Positions 15,779 through 22,849 of a DNA stretch of 34,252 nucleotides are shown one piece after another. The notes under the pieces were generated by a model, which was not told where the DNA came from, searched no databases, and saw nothing but the letters and a program-made list of their open reading frames with translations. The position numbers and the translations under genes are program-made. The stretch is from Paenibacillus sp. SYP-B3998 (GTDB taxonomy: Bacteria > Bacillota > Bacilli > Paenibacillales > NBRC-103111), in the NCBI RefSeq assembly GCF_010820665.1, contig NZ_JAAIKC010000025.1:1-34252 (forward strand). The letters are read 5' to 3'. The stretch's first letter is position 1, and every line of letters starts with the position of its first letter.

Positions 15779-16465
15779 CTACTTCTTCCCGTGCGTATCC
15801 GTCTCGTTACTGAAGTGGCGCTGGCGCCATTCCTGCTTGAGCTTGCCGCGAAGCGCGTGTACCTCCTGCTTAATGTTGCCGCCCGCTTCCTTCAGCGTAT
15901 CACGTGACATGCGGCCCGCTTCGCGCAGCCCTTGCAAGGCTTCCTTGCCAAGCTCGCGGCCGGTGACTTCCAACTCGCGTATATTGTCGCGAGCGCTTTT
16001 CCCGTGCAGCTCACCTTGCGGCTGCATGCTGTCCTGTGTATGGGCTGCGTAACCGCTAGCCGACAAAGCTGCACCTCCTGCACGCGAAGTGCGCAGAATG
16101 CGCAGCTCCTCACTGATCGCTAGGACTTCGTCTTGACCCTTCGCATACTGGGTGCTGAAATGTTGGATCGCCGCTTCCTGGTGCAGCTTCTCTTGCAACG
16201 CTAGCCGTGCAAGTTCTTCTTCTCCAGCGCGCATCGCCAGCTCAGCCTGCTCGCCGCGTAGCTGCGCCAGCTCCTCCGCATCTATACGATGCTGGCGCAA
16301 TTCAATTGTACGTTGCAAAGCTTCATCATAGCGCTTCTCCAAGAAAGACAATTGCTTTTGAAAAGCACTCGATGTGCTACCACTACGTTCAAATAAGTCT
16401 AACCGCTCCGTGGACTCGTTCCAAGCAGCCTCTGCCATTTTACCGATCCGATTCAACACTTTCAT
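15779..16465 (-). CDS. liaH: PspA/IM30-family envelope stress protein (LiaH-like)
   Basis: A 228-residue, almost wholly helical protein. The N-terminus (MKVLNRIGKMAEAAWNESTE) is an amphipathic helix of the PspA type. Residues about 35-125 form a long coiled coil rich in Glu, Gln, Arg and Leu, and a second helical segment covers 160-215. LiaH forms large rings that support the membrane when the cell is hit by wall antibiotics (B. subtilis knowledge). The sequence is divergent from the PspA core, with a Gly/Ala/Ser-rich stretch at about 128-150, so the name rests partly on its place between liaI and liaF. The gene is GC-richer than its neighbours. Confidence 0.75.
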   Translation of the reverse strand: MKVLNRIGKMAEAAWNESTERLDLFERSGSTSSAFQKQLSFLEKRYDEALQRTIELRQHRIDAEELAQLRGEQAELAMRAGEEELARLALQEKLHQEAAIQHFSTQYAKGQDEVLAISEELRILRTSRAGGAALSASGYAAHTQDSMQPQGELHGKSARDNIRELEVTGRELGKEALQGLREAGRMSRDTLKEAGGNIKQEVHALRGKLKQEWRQRHFSNETDTHGKK

Positions 16466-16491
16466 TATCTACACCCCAAACGTCATTTTAT

Positions 16492-16797
16492 TTAAAATTC
16501 GCTGCTTGGCGAATCTGTGCGTTGTCTCAATAAGTGAACGCCGTAAGCAATTAAAGCTCCAGCAAATGCAACTGCGAATAGACCGGATAAATTACCTAAT
16601 AAAATTAAAGCACCCACTCCAGCGATTAGCCATCCGATTTTCTTTCCATTCTTAATGCCCACATAACCTAATCCAACCATTGCCAACGGAAAAAGAACTC
16701 CCATTAGATGCATATGGAACCCTATTTTATTGACGCAAATAATGAAACCTAAAGCGATGAGTAGTAATGCTAATCCTTTTTTTCCGTTCATCTTCAT
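16492..16797 (-). CDS. liaI: LiaI-like small membrane protein
   Basis: A 101-residue protein with three to four hydrophobic segments (roughly 8-25, 30-48, 55-72 and 74-90) and a polar tail that ends before liaH. It fits LiaI, the membrane anchor that recruits LiaH rings, and shares the LiaI/LiaF-type transmembrane architecture with the liaF product. I choose ATG 16797 (AAGGGCGG upstream). The ATG two codons later, and the frame opening 7 codons earlier, are alternatives. It is the first gene of the lia transcript, 26 bases before liaH. Confidence 0.75.
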   Translation of the reverse strand: MKMNGKKGLALLLIALGFIICVNKIGFHMHLMGVLFPLAMVGLGYVGIKNGKKIGWLIAGVGALILLGNLSGLFAVAFAGALIAYGVHLLRQRTDSPSSEF

Positions 16798-16835
16798 TCT
16801 TTCTGCCGCCCTTCGCATTTTCTTGATATACCTAG

Positions 16836-16841
16836 CTTATA
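16836..16841 (-). promoter_or_regulatory. -10 box of the liaI promoter
   Basis: TATAAG preceded by TTTGG, 39-44 bases before liaI. No consensus -35 is present, as expected for a promoter that depends on an activator such as LiaR. Confidence 0.4.
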
Positions 16842-16885
16842 CCAAAGAAAGTGCAGCAAAAACGGACCCGCGACTGTTTTTCAAC

Positions 16886-16901
16886 CTAGACCTAGGTCTA
16901 G
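16886..16901. promoter_or_regulatory. perfect 16-bp palindrome, candidate LiaR operator
   Basis: CTAGACCTAGGTCTAG is its own reverse complement. Its centre lies about 55 bases upstream of the liaI -10 box, and its edge 31 bases before the -35 box of the divergent riboswitch gene. The position suits an activator site for liaI. The assignment to LiaR is inference from context. Confidence 0.55.
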
Positions 16902-16931
16902 TAACAACTCAGACCTTCCACTTTTTAGTCG

Positions 16932-16961
16932 TTGTTTCAGTATGATCAATAATGCTAGAAT
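16932..16961 (+). promoter_or_regulatory. sigma-A promoter of the riboswitch-controlled gene
   Basis: TTGTTT (16932-16937) and TAGAAT (16956-16961) with 18-base spacing, just upstream of the c-di-AMP aptamer. Confidence 0.45.
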
Positions 16962-16965
16962 ATTT

Positions 16966-17094
16966 GAAGCCGAGTCCGGCGCACAGATAAAGTGCCGGTA
17001 CGGGGGACGATTTACATGGGGTGAATATTTGCTGTTTCTTAAAGCAGACTAGGGAGAACCTTCTACCCGAACCCGTCAACTAACCTCGGAGGCT
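16966..17094 (+). ncRNA. c-di-AMP riboswitch (ydaO/yuaA type)
   Basis: The conserved blocks of the ydaO class are readable: CCGAGTCCGGCGC near 16970, GGGGTGAAT at 17018-17026, a variable hairpin (GCTGTTTCTTAAAGCAG), AGGGAGAACCTTCTACCCGA, and the diagnostic 3' block ACCCGAACCCGTCAACTAAC at 17065-17084 running into CTCG. The class binds two c-di-AMP molecules and is normally an OFF switch for K+ transport and wall-remodelling genes. No T-run follows the aptamer before the ribosome binding site. CCTTC at 17059-17063 could pair with GAAGG at 17099-17103, so a translational switch is possible (inference). Confidence 0.9.
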
Positions 17095-17114
17095 CATTGA
17101 AGGAGGATTACCAA

Positions 17115-17906
17115 TTGAATATTGTAACGAGAAGGTTAGCTACCCTTGCTGTGTCTGTCACAGTGTTGGCAGGAGCCTGTATTTACCCATTTTCCGCGCA
17201 TGCTGCCGAGATGGATGTCAAAGTTCAAGTCAATGATGATCTAGTGCATTTCCCAGATGCCCAACCTTTTCTCGACACGAATCACGCCACGCAAGTACCT
17301 GTTCGTTTCGTAACCGAGAAGCTTGGATATGCTCTCCAATGGCAAAAAGAAGGAGATCAAATCAAAGTTATTTTAAATAGTAGCAAACACACTATTACAT
17401 TAACTTCGGGACAAAAAGAAGCGCTTATCGACAAAACGAGCGTAGAAATGGATACTCATGCTGAGTATCAAGATGGCCGTGTATATGTGCCTCTTCGCTT
17501 TCTATCCGAGGTTGCTGATGTTCCTGTTCAGTGGGACGCTAACAGTAAGCTCGCGATCTTGAACGAGGACGGCAAACATCACGCTCCAGACTATCAGCAA
17601 TTTGAAGCTACCGCCTATTCTGCGGATCCATCGGAAAACGGTGGCTATGCAGCTTATGATTTTATGGGTAATTCACTGATGTTAGGAACGGTTGCCGTGG
17701 ATCCATCCGTAATCCCGCTAGGCTCTAAACTTTACATCGAAGGCTATAATTTCAACGGCTTACCGGTTGGCGGCATGTACGCTTATGCCACGGACACAGG
17801 CGGTTCCATTAAAGGCAATCATTTAGATATTTTCATCCCTGGATCCAAAGCGTCATTAAAAAGCTTCGGCATACAGACCATTAAGGTGTATCGACTTTCC
17901 AATTAA
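17115..17906 (+). CDS. secreted wall protein: copper-amine-oxidase-like domain plus 3D domain
   Basis: A protein of 263 residues from a TTG start at 17115, chosen because GAAGGAGG lies 8 bases upstream; the in-frame TTG at 17097 overlaps the riboswitch end. A signal peptide (about 1-31, ending SAHA-A) directs export. Residues about 35-135 form the beta-rich copper-amine-oxidase N1-like repeat common in Paenibacillus surface proteins. Residues about 150-260 are a 3D domain with ATAYS, LGTVAVDPSVIPLGSKLYIEG, DTGG and LDIF, in which the conserved aspartates of the double-psi barrel lytic fold (YocH, MltA) are present. It probably cuts or binds peptidoglycan. It is controlled by a c-di-AMP riboswitch and is divergent from the lia operon. 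Confidence 0.88.
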   Translation: MNIVTRRLATLAVSVTVLAGACIYPFSAHAAEMDVKVQVNDDLVHFPDAQPFLDTNHATQVPVRFVTEKLGYALQWQKEGDQIKVILNSSKHTITLTSGQKEALIDKTSVEMDTHAEYQDGRVYVPLRFLSEVADVPVQWDANSKLAILNEDGKHHAPDYQQFEATAYSADPSENGGYAAYDFMGNSLMLGTVAVDPSVIPLGSKLYIEGYNFNGLPVGGMYAYATDTGGSIKGNHLDIFIPGSKASLKSFGIQTIKVYRLSN

Positions 17907-17925
17907 CATGAACAAACAACAAATT

Positions 17926-17968
17926 GGCTGAGCTTGGGAGATTCCTCCTTCAAGACCAGCCTTTTTTT
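17926..17968 (+). terminator. Rho-independent terminator of the 3D-domain gene
   Basis: GGCTG..CTTG arms pair with CAAG..CAGCC around GGGAGATTCCTCC, and seven T residues follow. Confidence 0.85.
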
Positions 17969-17977
17969 ATTGGCCCC

Positions 17978-18005
17978 TTGCATATCTTATAATTCCGAGT
18001 ATAAT
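17978..18005 (+). promoter_or_regulatory. sigma-A promoter of the 108-residue hypothetical gene
   Basis: TTGCAT (17978-17983) and a perfect TATAAT (18000-18005) are 16 bases apart. The -10 box ends 32 bases before the ATG. Confidence 0.65.
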
Positions 18006-18037
18006 ACTAGGTATATAGTTAAAAGGAGCTGTTCAAG

Positions 18038-18364
18038 ATGATTACCTATCAACACCCAATTGCCCAAACTTGGATCAATGATCATCTTGATCTGTATAAT
18101 TATGCTTTACAATTAGGAGATACGCAGTGGCAGAAGCAAATTTTACATACATTATCACAATTCGAGCATCATCTTACTCGTCAATTTGAGTTTCAATTGT
18201 GGCAAAGGTTTGACGCCATTAACCAAAACATGCTAAAGCTTTTCCAACAAATTAAAGATAAAAAACAAAATGGTGCAGAAGAACAACAATTAAGAGAAAA
18301 AGTATGGCAATTAAAGCTCCAGCGATTAGAGATTGTAAAAATGATCAAAGCAAATCAAGTTTAA
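18038..18364 (+). CDS. small hypothetical cytoplasmic protein
   Basis: A 108-residue protein, highly polar and helical, rich in Gln, His and Trp (four Trp). There is no signal peptide or membrane segment. The helix 60-105 has a heptad-like Leu/Ile pattern and could be a short coiled coil. It has its own good promoter and an AAAAGGAGCTG ribosome binding site, so it is a real gene. I do not recognise the family. No operon partner follows: the next gene is on the other strand. Confidence 0.7.
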   Translation: MITYQHPIAQTWINDHLDLYNYALQLGDTQWQKQILHTLSQFEHHLTRQFEFQLWQRFDAINQNMLKLFQQIKDKKQNGAEEQQLREKVWQLKLQRLEIVKMIKANQV

Positions 18365-18497
18365 GGGTGTCCAAGAAAAAGTAGCGTTTGGAGTGTAAAG
18401 AGAAGAATATGGCATACAGATGACTGCTTTGCCATGAAGGTTAAGTATGAAGTCCGCACCAGTTGACTGGTTAGCAGAAAATTCCTTTTTTAACTAC

Positions 18498-18522
18498 CAT
18501 AAGAATTTGGGAGATTCTTATG
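18498..18522. terminator. hairpin after the Met-rich gene
   Basis: Perfect 9-bp arms CATAAGAAT and ATTCTTATG enclose TTGGGAG, about 20 bases beyond the Met-rich stop codon. On the minus strand no T-run follows, so it may act as a 3' stabiliser or a weak terminator. Confidence 0.4.
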
Positions 18523-18540
18523 CGTAATGCCTTACAAGAA

Positions 18541-18756
18541 TTATACCGTTGTTGTTTTTATTTCGCGCATCATGTTCATCATCATGGTCATCATTTCATC
18601 GCATTCTTGCATGCTTGCCATCATTTGATCCATATCGATACAATCCATCATGTTCATTTCCATCATGCTGCCCATCATCATTTTCATTGATTTCATGCGG
18701 CTCATCATATCTTCCGCACACATGTTCATCATCATTTGCATACACATTTTTTCCAT
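18541..18756 (-). CDS. methionine/cysteine-rich mini-protein (30 Met in 71 residues)
   Basis: A 71-residue protein with 30 methionines (42%) and four cysteines. Methionines are arranged in MM, MMM and MxM clusters along the whole chain (for example MCMQMMMNMC at 4-13 and EMMTMMMNMM at 54-63), mixed with Asp, Glu, Lys and Ser. No hydrophobic leader or membrane segment of the usual kind is present. The ATG follows AAAGGAGGAATAAGCG, a near-perfect ribosome binding site with good spacing, which argues that it is translated. It is monocistronic, and the opposite frame is a low-complexity shadow. I do not know the family. Clustered Met and Cys suggest binding of soft metals such as Cu(I) or Ag(I), or scavenging of oxidants; this is inference. 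Confidence 0.65.
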   Translation of the reverse strand: MEKMCMQMMMNMCAEDMMSRMKSMKMMMGSMMEMNMMDCIDMDQMMASMQECDEMMTMMMNMMREIKTTTV

Positions 18757-18877
18757 CGCTTATTCCTCCTTTCTTTTTCCTCTTTTTACAAGATACTATA
18801 ATCATGTCTATTATTCAATCTTTTTCTTGCATCCGTCATATACTTTATGTTATCATTAAAATTTATCCTTATAAATC

Positions 18878-18901
18878 CTATAAATCCAATTGGATTTATA
18901 G
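18878..18901. promoter_or_regulatory. perfect 24-bp palindrome upstream of the deacetylase gene
   Basis: The half-site CTATAAATCCAA is followed directly by its exact reverse complement. A further TATAAATCC copy lies just before it. It is about 118 bases upstream of the deacetylase ATG. It could be an operator or form a cruciform; no T-run follows. Confidence 0.4.
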
Positions 18902-19019
18902 CCAAAGTTTCCCTTTCCTTTTTCCTACCATAATTAGCATGCTGTTTTTCTGTATAGGTTCTTTTGCCATACCAGAAACTAACCCTCTAGCACCATTTAT
19001 TTAGGAGGGAACAACTTCT

Positions 19020-19724
19020 ATGCATCGAACATTACAAGGAGCACTAACAGCGATTCAGCTTACTGCCATTGTGATATTTGCCACAGCAGCTATGCCTGTT
19101 CCACAAACTAAAGTTGTGTGGAACGTAGATACCGACCACAAACTCGTTGCTCTTACCTTCGACGACGGACCAAATCCCGATTATACCCCTCAAATACTCG
19201 ATGTGCTTAAACAATATGAAGCAAAGGCAACCTTTTTCGTGCTTGGTAAACGCGTCCAGATGTATCCCCAAATCGCTATTCGCGAAGTGAACGAAGGTCA
19301 TGAAATCGCTAATCATACTTACGATCATCATTTCCTCAAACATGTCAGCCCCAGTAAGTTAAAGGAAGAAATTGAGCAGACGCAGGATATCATTTTTGAT
19401 ATTACGGAACAGACGCCACATGTTTTTCGGCCGCCAGGCGGGTTTTATGATCAATCGCTAATCGAGCTTGCTAAGCAGGACCGTTTTACGGTCGTTATGT
19501 GGTCGTGGTATCAAGACACCAAAGACTGGAAAAAGCCAGGCGTTGATAAAATTGTAAATTCTGTGCTAAGCAACATTCACAATGGAGATATTATCTTGTT
19601 TCACGATTTAGCAGGCGATTGCACACAAACTGTGGAGGCATTGAAAATCGTGCTGCCAGAACTCAAGAAACAAGGCTACCAATTTTTAACCGTCACAGAT
19701 TTGATCTCGAAGGTAAAAAAGTGA
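19020..19724 (+). CDS. NodB-domain polysaccharide deacetylase
   Basis: A 234-residue protein with an N-terminal hydrophobic signal or anchor (about 7-25), so it acts outside the membrane. All five NodB motifs are present: MT1 TFDDGP (46-51; D48 base, D49 metal), MT2 NHTYDHH (98-104; metal ligands H99 and H103), MT3 RPPGG (137-141), MT4 WSWYQDTKDW (161-170) and MT5 ILFHD (192-196). It should remove N-acetyl groups from peptidoglycan or another amino-sugar polymer. The length is similar to PdaB-type sporulation deacetylases, but I cannot assign it to a particular one. The ATG has a TTTAGGAGGGAAC ribosome binding site. A 24-bp palindrome lies upstream. Confidence 0.9.
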   Translation: MHRTLQGALTAIQLTAIVIFATAAMPVPQTKVVWNVDTDHKLVALTFDDGPNPDYTPQILDVLKQYEAKATFFVLGKRVQMYPQIAIREVNEGHEIANHTYDHHFLKHVSPSKLKEEIEQTQDIIFDITEQTPHVFRPPGGFYDQSLIELAKQDRFTVVMWSWYQDTKDWKKPGVDKIVNSVLSNIHNGDIILFHDLAGDCTQTVEALKIVLPELKKQGYQFLTVTDLISKVKK

Positions 19725-19987
19725 GCTCATGCTGCTAAAACTTGCACTTGCAAGCCAGCTGAAATTAGAACCGCCAACAAACGGGCTTGTGATTCATTTA
19801 CCACTGAAGCCCCCGCTAGCGGTCTCTTTTTCAGACTATCCATTCGATGTTCAAGATGCCTATCTCTTCCTCTCAACCAAAGATCTATTGCCCAAATTCT
19901 TGTTTTAGCCGTTTCAGAGAATTGCGTTATTTAATTTCCGGTATGATTTGCAGCCATTTTTGCAGTGTTATCATTTACTTCACGATC

Positions 19988-21178
19988 TTAAAAGAAATCA
20001 CTTAGATAGGTTGTCCGCACAGGGATAGCGGCTTCGAATTTACTTACAAGCTCAGGTGTCCCCTGTAAACGACCGATCTTGGACAGGAAACCAGCCTTCT
20101 GATACCCAATAAGCAATGCTGAAAGGGTTTGAATGGTGCAGCTAAGAATGTCATAGCCAGATAGGGACTCCCCTTCGGATAACTTCGTAACAACAGCTTC
20201 TTTTCCCTTTGCAGCAATTTCCAATACATATATACCGTTATTCCACTCCGCATGGGAGTCGGAAATATGGAGATAAAGAGACGTGGCTTGTTCACGAGCC
20301 GCAAAAGAGTATTGGGTAAGGAACGTTTGCACATCCACGATTCTAGCAGAGAAATACGCAATCTTCTCCTGCTTGAATTTGGGATCATGCGTAAGGAATG
20401 GAAGCGCGTCGTCCACCGGCGCATTTAACTCTACTTTATCGATCATAGAGTCATGATCTGCAATAAATTTCCATAAACCGCGTCTTGCTTCCTCATCAAG
20501 AAACACCATTTCATGTATTGTCGCTACTTTATCCTTTACCTGATAGAATACATACCCTCTGTGTTCTCCTTGGGAATTGCAATAAAGCGCTGCCGTCCCT
20601 TTTTTAAACTTGAAATAGCGCTGATTCCACCATTGTTCATCTCGCTTGAGCATCCCGTTATAGCGAACAGCATGTTCCTCATATATCGGATTCAAAAGCT
20701 CCCAATCTTTCGACACTCGAACAATTTTACCACCTTCAGTTATTTGGAACTTGGGCAGTTTGTCCGCTGGGATCTCGTATTTCAAAAAATCTATATAAGT
20801 TTCCCAACCATATTTTCGATAAAACTCGAACTTAAAAGGAGACAAAAACGATACCGTTTGCCCTTGCTCTTTCATTGTCTTCAGAGCCTGTACTAGGAGC
20901 TGACCAACCATCCCGTTCCTTCTGTACTCTGGCCATGTAGCTACTCCAGCAATCCCGCCCATCGCGAAGCATTGACCATTTAGCCAAGTATAACAATTAA
21001 GAATCGTCAATTGGGCAGCCAAAGTCCCATCAACAAAATATCCCGAAATTTGATTGGGATCGGTCTTCTCCACCCGTTCTGCTCTTTCCCCTGAGGTAAG
21101 CTCAAATTGAAAAGCAAACTCAGCCAGTGAGAAGCTCTCCAAGAGCTCCTCTTGTTTTAAAGTACGTATACCATTCAT
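19988..21178 (-). CDS. Eis-like GNAT N-acetyltransferase
   Basis: A 396-residue protein with the three-part layout of the Eis family: an N-terminal GNAT domain (about 1-130), a second GNAT-like fold (about 150-290) and a C-terminal SCP2-like domain (about 295-396). The acetyl-CoA loop is in IAGVATWPEYRRNGMVGQLL (76-95; R-R-N-G-M-V/G). The chain ends ..YLSDFF; in Eis the C-terminal carboxylate acts in catalysis and an aromatic terminus is typical (family knowledge). Family members acetylate aminoglycosides or protein lysines. The substrate here is unknown. It is monocistronic and starts at ATG 21178 with a GAGGTGAAAG site. Confidence 0.85.
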   Translation of the reverse strand: MNGIRTLKQEELLESFSLAEFAFQFELTSGERAERVEKTDPNQISGYFVDGTLAAQLTILNCYTWLNGQCFAMGGIAGVATWPEYRRNGMVGQLLVQALKTMKEQGQTVSFLSPFKFEFYRKYGWETYIDFLKYEIPADKLPKFQITEGGKIVRVSKDWELLNPIYEEHAVRYNGMLKRDEQWWNQRYFKFKKGTAALYCNSQGEHRGYVFYQVKDKVATIHEMVFLDEEARRGLWKFIADHDSMIDKVELNAPVDDALPFLTHDPKFKQEKIAYFSARIVDVQTFLTQYSFAAREQATSLYLHISDSHAEWNNGIYVLEIAAKGKEAVVTKLSEGESLSGYDILSCTIQTLSALLIGYQKAGFLSKIGRLQGTPELVSKFEAAIPVRTTYLSDFF

Positions 21179-21389
21179 TTTCTTTCACCTCATTATGATT
21201 AATTTAATCTTTTAGCAAATTAGCCGCCAAGGCTGCTTAGATCCGATACTCGATTTAGCTGTTCGGGTTCGGTAATTTGCCGTGTTGTCCGACTTTTTTT
21301 GTACAGCAAGTCATGGCTGTCTCCCCCTATTATATACTTCGCAAAATTACTTGTGTGGAATAATAAACCATTTTGAAATATTGGCACCC

Positions 21390-21491
21390 AAGTGACTTGG
21401 GATCAAGCTTCCCAAACCGCATGGGTCAAATCCGTCACAAATACAATAACGTTCTGGGCTGGGAAAGATTATATGGGAGTTACATTAAAAG
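21390..21491 (+). pseudogene. fragment resembling a copper-amine-oxidase N1 repeat
   Basis: About 34 codons read VTWDQASQTAWVKSVTNTIT and then FWAGKDYMGV. This matches the pattern xVTWDxATxTATV...xxxIxLxxG of the copper-amine-oxidase-like repeat in Paenibacillus surface proteins, such as the one encoded at 17115. There is no upstream domain and no ribosome binding site, and the frame then runs into a terminator. It is likely a remnant. Confidence 0.35.
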
Positions 21492-21492
21492 T

Positions 21493-21528
21493 AAAAAAGC
21501 CGCAATGCGATAACCCGCATGCGGCTTG
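21493..21528 (-). terminator. Rho-independent terminator of the moaA-moeA transcript
   Basis: Arms AAGCCGCA..GCG and CGC..TGCGGCTT form a long GC-rich stem. On the minus strand six T residues follow. It lies 43 bases after the moeA stop. Confidence 0.88.
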
Positions 21529-21570
21529 TAAGTTCGGAAGGAGAAGCATTAGATTACCTATAAACGCGTT

Positions 21571-22827
21571 TTAGATGCTGTAGATTAAAACACGATCGCC
21601 TCTTTGAAAGCCTTGTCCACCTGCAGGCAACCAAATCAAACAGTCTGCATCTTTAATCGACACCATAATGCTAGATTTATCAATCCCAGCAGGCCTGGCC
21701 CACAGGCATCCATTCACTACATGTTTCGTTCCTCTCACATAGCGCGGATAAGCCGATGCTTTATCATAATCAGCATCTAAACTTGCAGAAACTGGTTCGG
21801 GATACGGGGTCGAGCATCCCAGCATAACCTTAATCAGCGGCTTGACAAAGAGCTCAAATCCAACAAATGAAGCACCTGGATTCCCGGATAAAGCCAGTAA
21901 TAATCTACCCTTCCAAAGAGCTCCGCTTGTTGGAGTTCCTGGTCGCATTGCCACCTTGTTGAACAATAAGTCACCCTCGAAACGGCCAAATACATCCACG
22001 AGCACATCATAATCCCCGACAGAAACACCCCCGGAGGTAACAACCAAATCAGCTTGTCCCAGCGCTTCCTCTAGCGCAGCCCTCACTTGCTTCACATCAT
22101 CTGAGAGCGGAGGCATAAGCTGAGCCAAACCGCCTGCTGCTTCAACTTGCGCGGCCAACATATAGCCGTTACTATTGCGAATGCGTCCAGGCACCAGATC
22201 ATCTTGAACATTGAGCAACTCTGAACCTGTAGAGAAGATGGCTACTTGCGGCTTACGGTATACGGGAACTTCATTATATCCGAAGGTCGCAAGCAGCGCC
22301 GCTTCTCCCGGTCCTATTAAACTGCCTCGCTCCAACAAAAAATCCCCATTCGCAATCTCGCCTGCGATGGGGGTTATATTGCTTCCAGCGGGCAAAGCTT
22401 TTTTCACCTTTACAAAATTCAGTTGTCCTTTATCCGTTAAGGAATCAGTCATCTCTAGCATCACAACCGTGTCTGCACCATCAGGTACAGGGGCTCCCGT
22501 CATGATGCGCGATGCATTGCCAGAACCTACTCTATACTGAGGTACAGTTCCGCTGGGAATACGCTCAATAACCGTAAGTGTTACTGGTGTATCCCAGCCA
22601 GCCTGACGAATATCTTCCGATCGTACCGCGTAGCCATCTACGCCTGATCTCCTGAAGTGCGGGACAGGATGCTCTGCATGAACATCTACAGCCAGACTTC
22701 TTCCAAAAGATGAAGCTAACGGAATGGATTCAGTAACCATAAGCGCTGCATGCTCGCGCAGAGAAGCTCGAGCTTCTTCAACAGTTATTACGTTACGCCC
22801 AAATTTCAAATTGTTGTCACTGCTCAC
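21571..22827 (-). CDS. moeA: molybdopterin molybdotransferase MoeA
   Basis: A 418-residue enzyme that inserts molybdate into adenylylated molybdopterin, the last common step of Mo-cofactor synthesis. Recognisable blocks are RIMTGAPVPDGADTVV (107-122), STGSEL (199-204), TSGGVSVGDYD (264-274), MRPGTPTSG (294-302) and LSGNPGAS (313-320), in normal order and length. The start is GTG at 22827 with GGGAGG upstream, within the moaA end region. The gap to moaA is 22 bases, so the two are one operon. Confidence 0.95.
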   Translation of the reverse strand: MSSDNNLKFGRNVITVEEARASLREHAALMVTESIPLASSFGRSLAVDVHAEHPVPHFRRSGVDGYAVRSEDIRQAGWDTPVTLTVIERIPSGTVPQYRVGSGNASRIMTGAPVPDGADTVVMLEMTDSLTDKGQLNFVKVKKALPAGSNITPIAGEIANGDFLLERGSLIGPGEAALLATFGYNEVPVYRKPQVAIFSTGSELLNVQDDLVPGRIRNSNGYMLAAQVEAAGGLAQLMPPLSDDVKQVRAALEEALGQADLVVTSGGVSVGDYDVLVDVFGRFEGDLLFNKVAMRPGTPTSGALWKGRLLLALSGNPGASFVGFELFVKPLIKVMLGCSTPYPEPVSASLDADYDKASAYPRYVRGTKHVVNGCLWARPAGIDKSSIMVSIKDADCLIWLPAGGQGFQRGDRVLIYSI

Positions 22828-22849
22828 AAGCGTCTATTCCTCCCGTAGC

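Larger units (their letters stand above)
21179..21570. other. intergenic region with a surface-domain remnant
   Basis: About 390 bases. The left part (21179-21380) has no gene that I can see. The middle contains a short copper-amine-oxidase-domain-like remnant (21390-21490), and the right part holds the strong moeA terminator. Confidence 0.5.

Noticed and set aside
18549..19004. 151-codon plus-strand frame rich in Ser, Phe and Cys
   Set aside because: It is the antisense shadow of the Met-rich gene (CAT repeats read in another frame) running into an AT-rich spacer. It has no ribosome binding site.
21240..21300. Terminator with T7 run at GTCCGACTTTTTTTG on the plus strand
   Set aside because: Only a 4-bp stem with a long loop can be drawn, and no plus-strand gene ends here.
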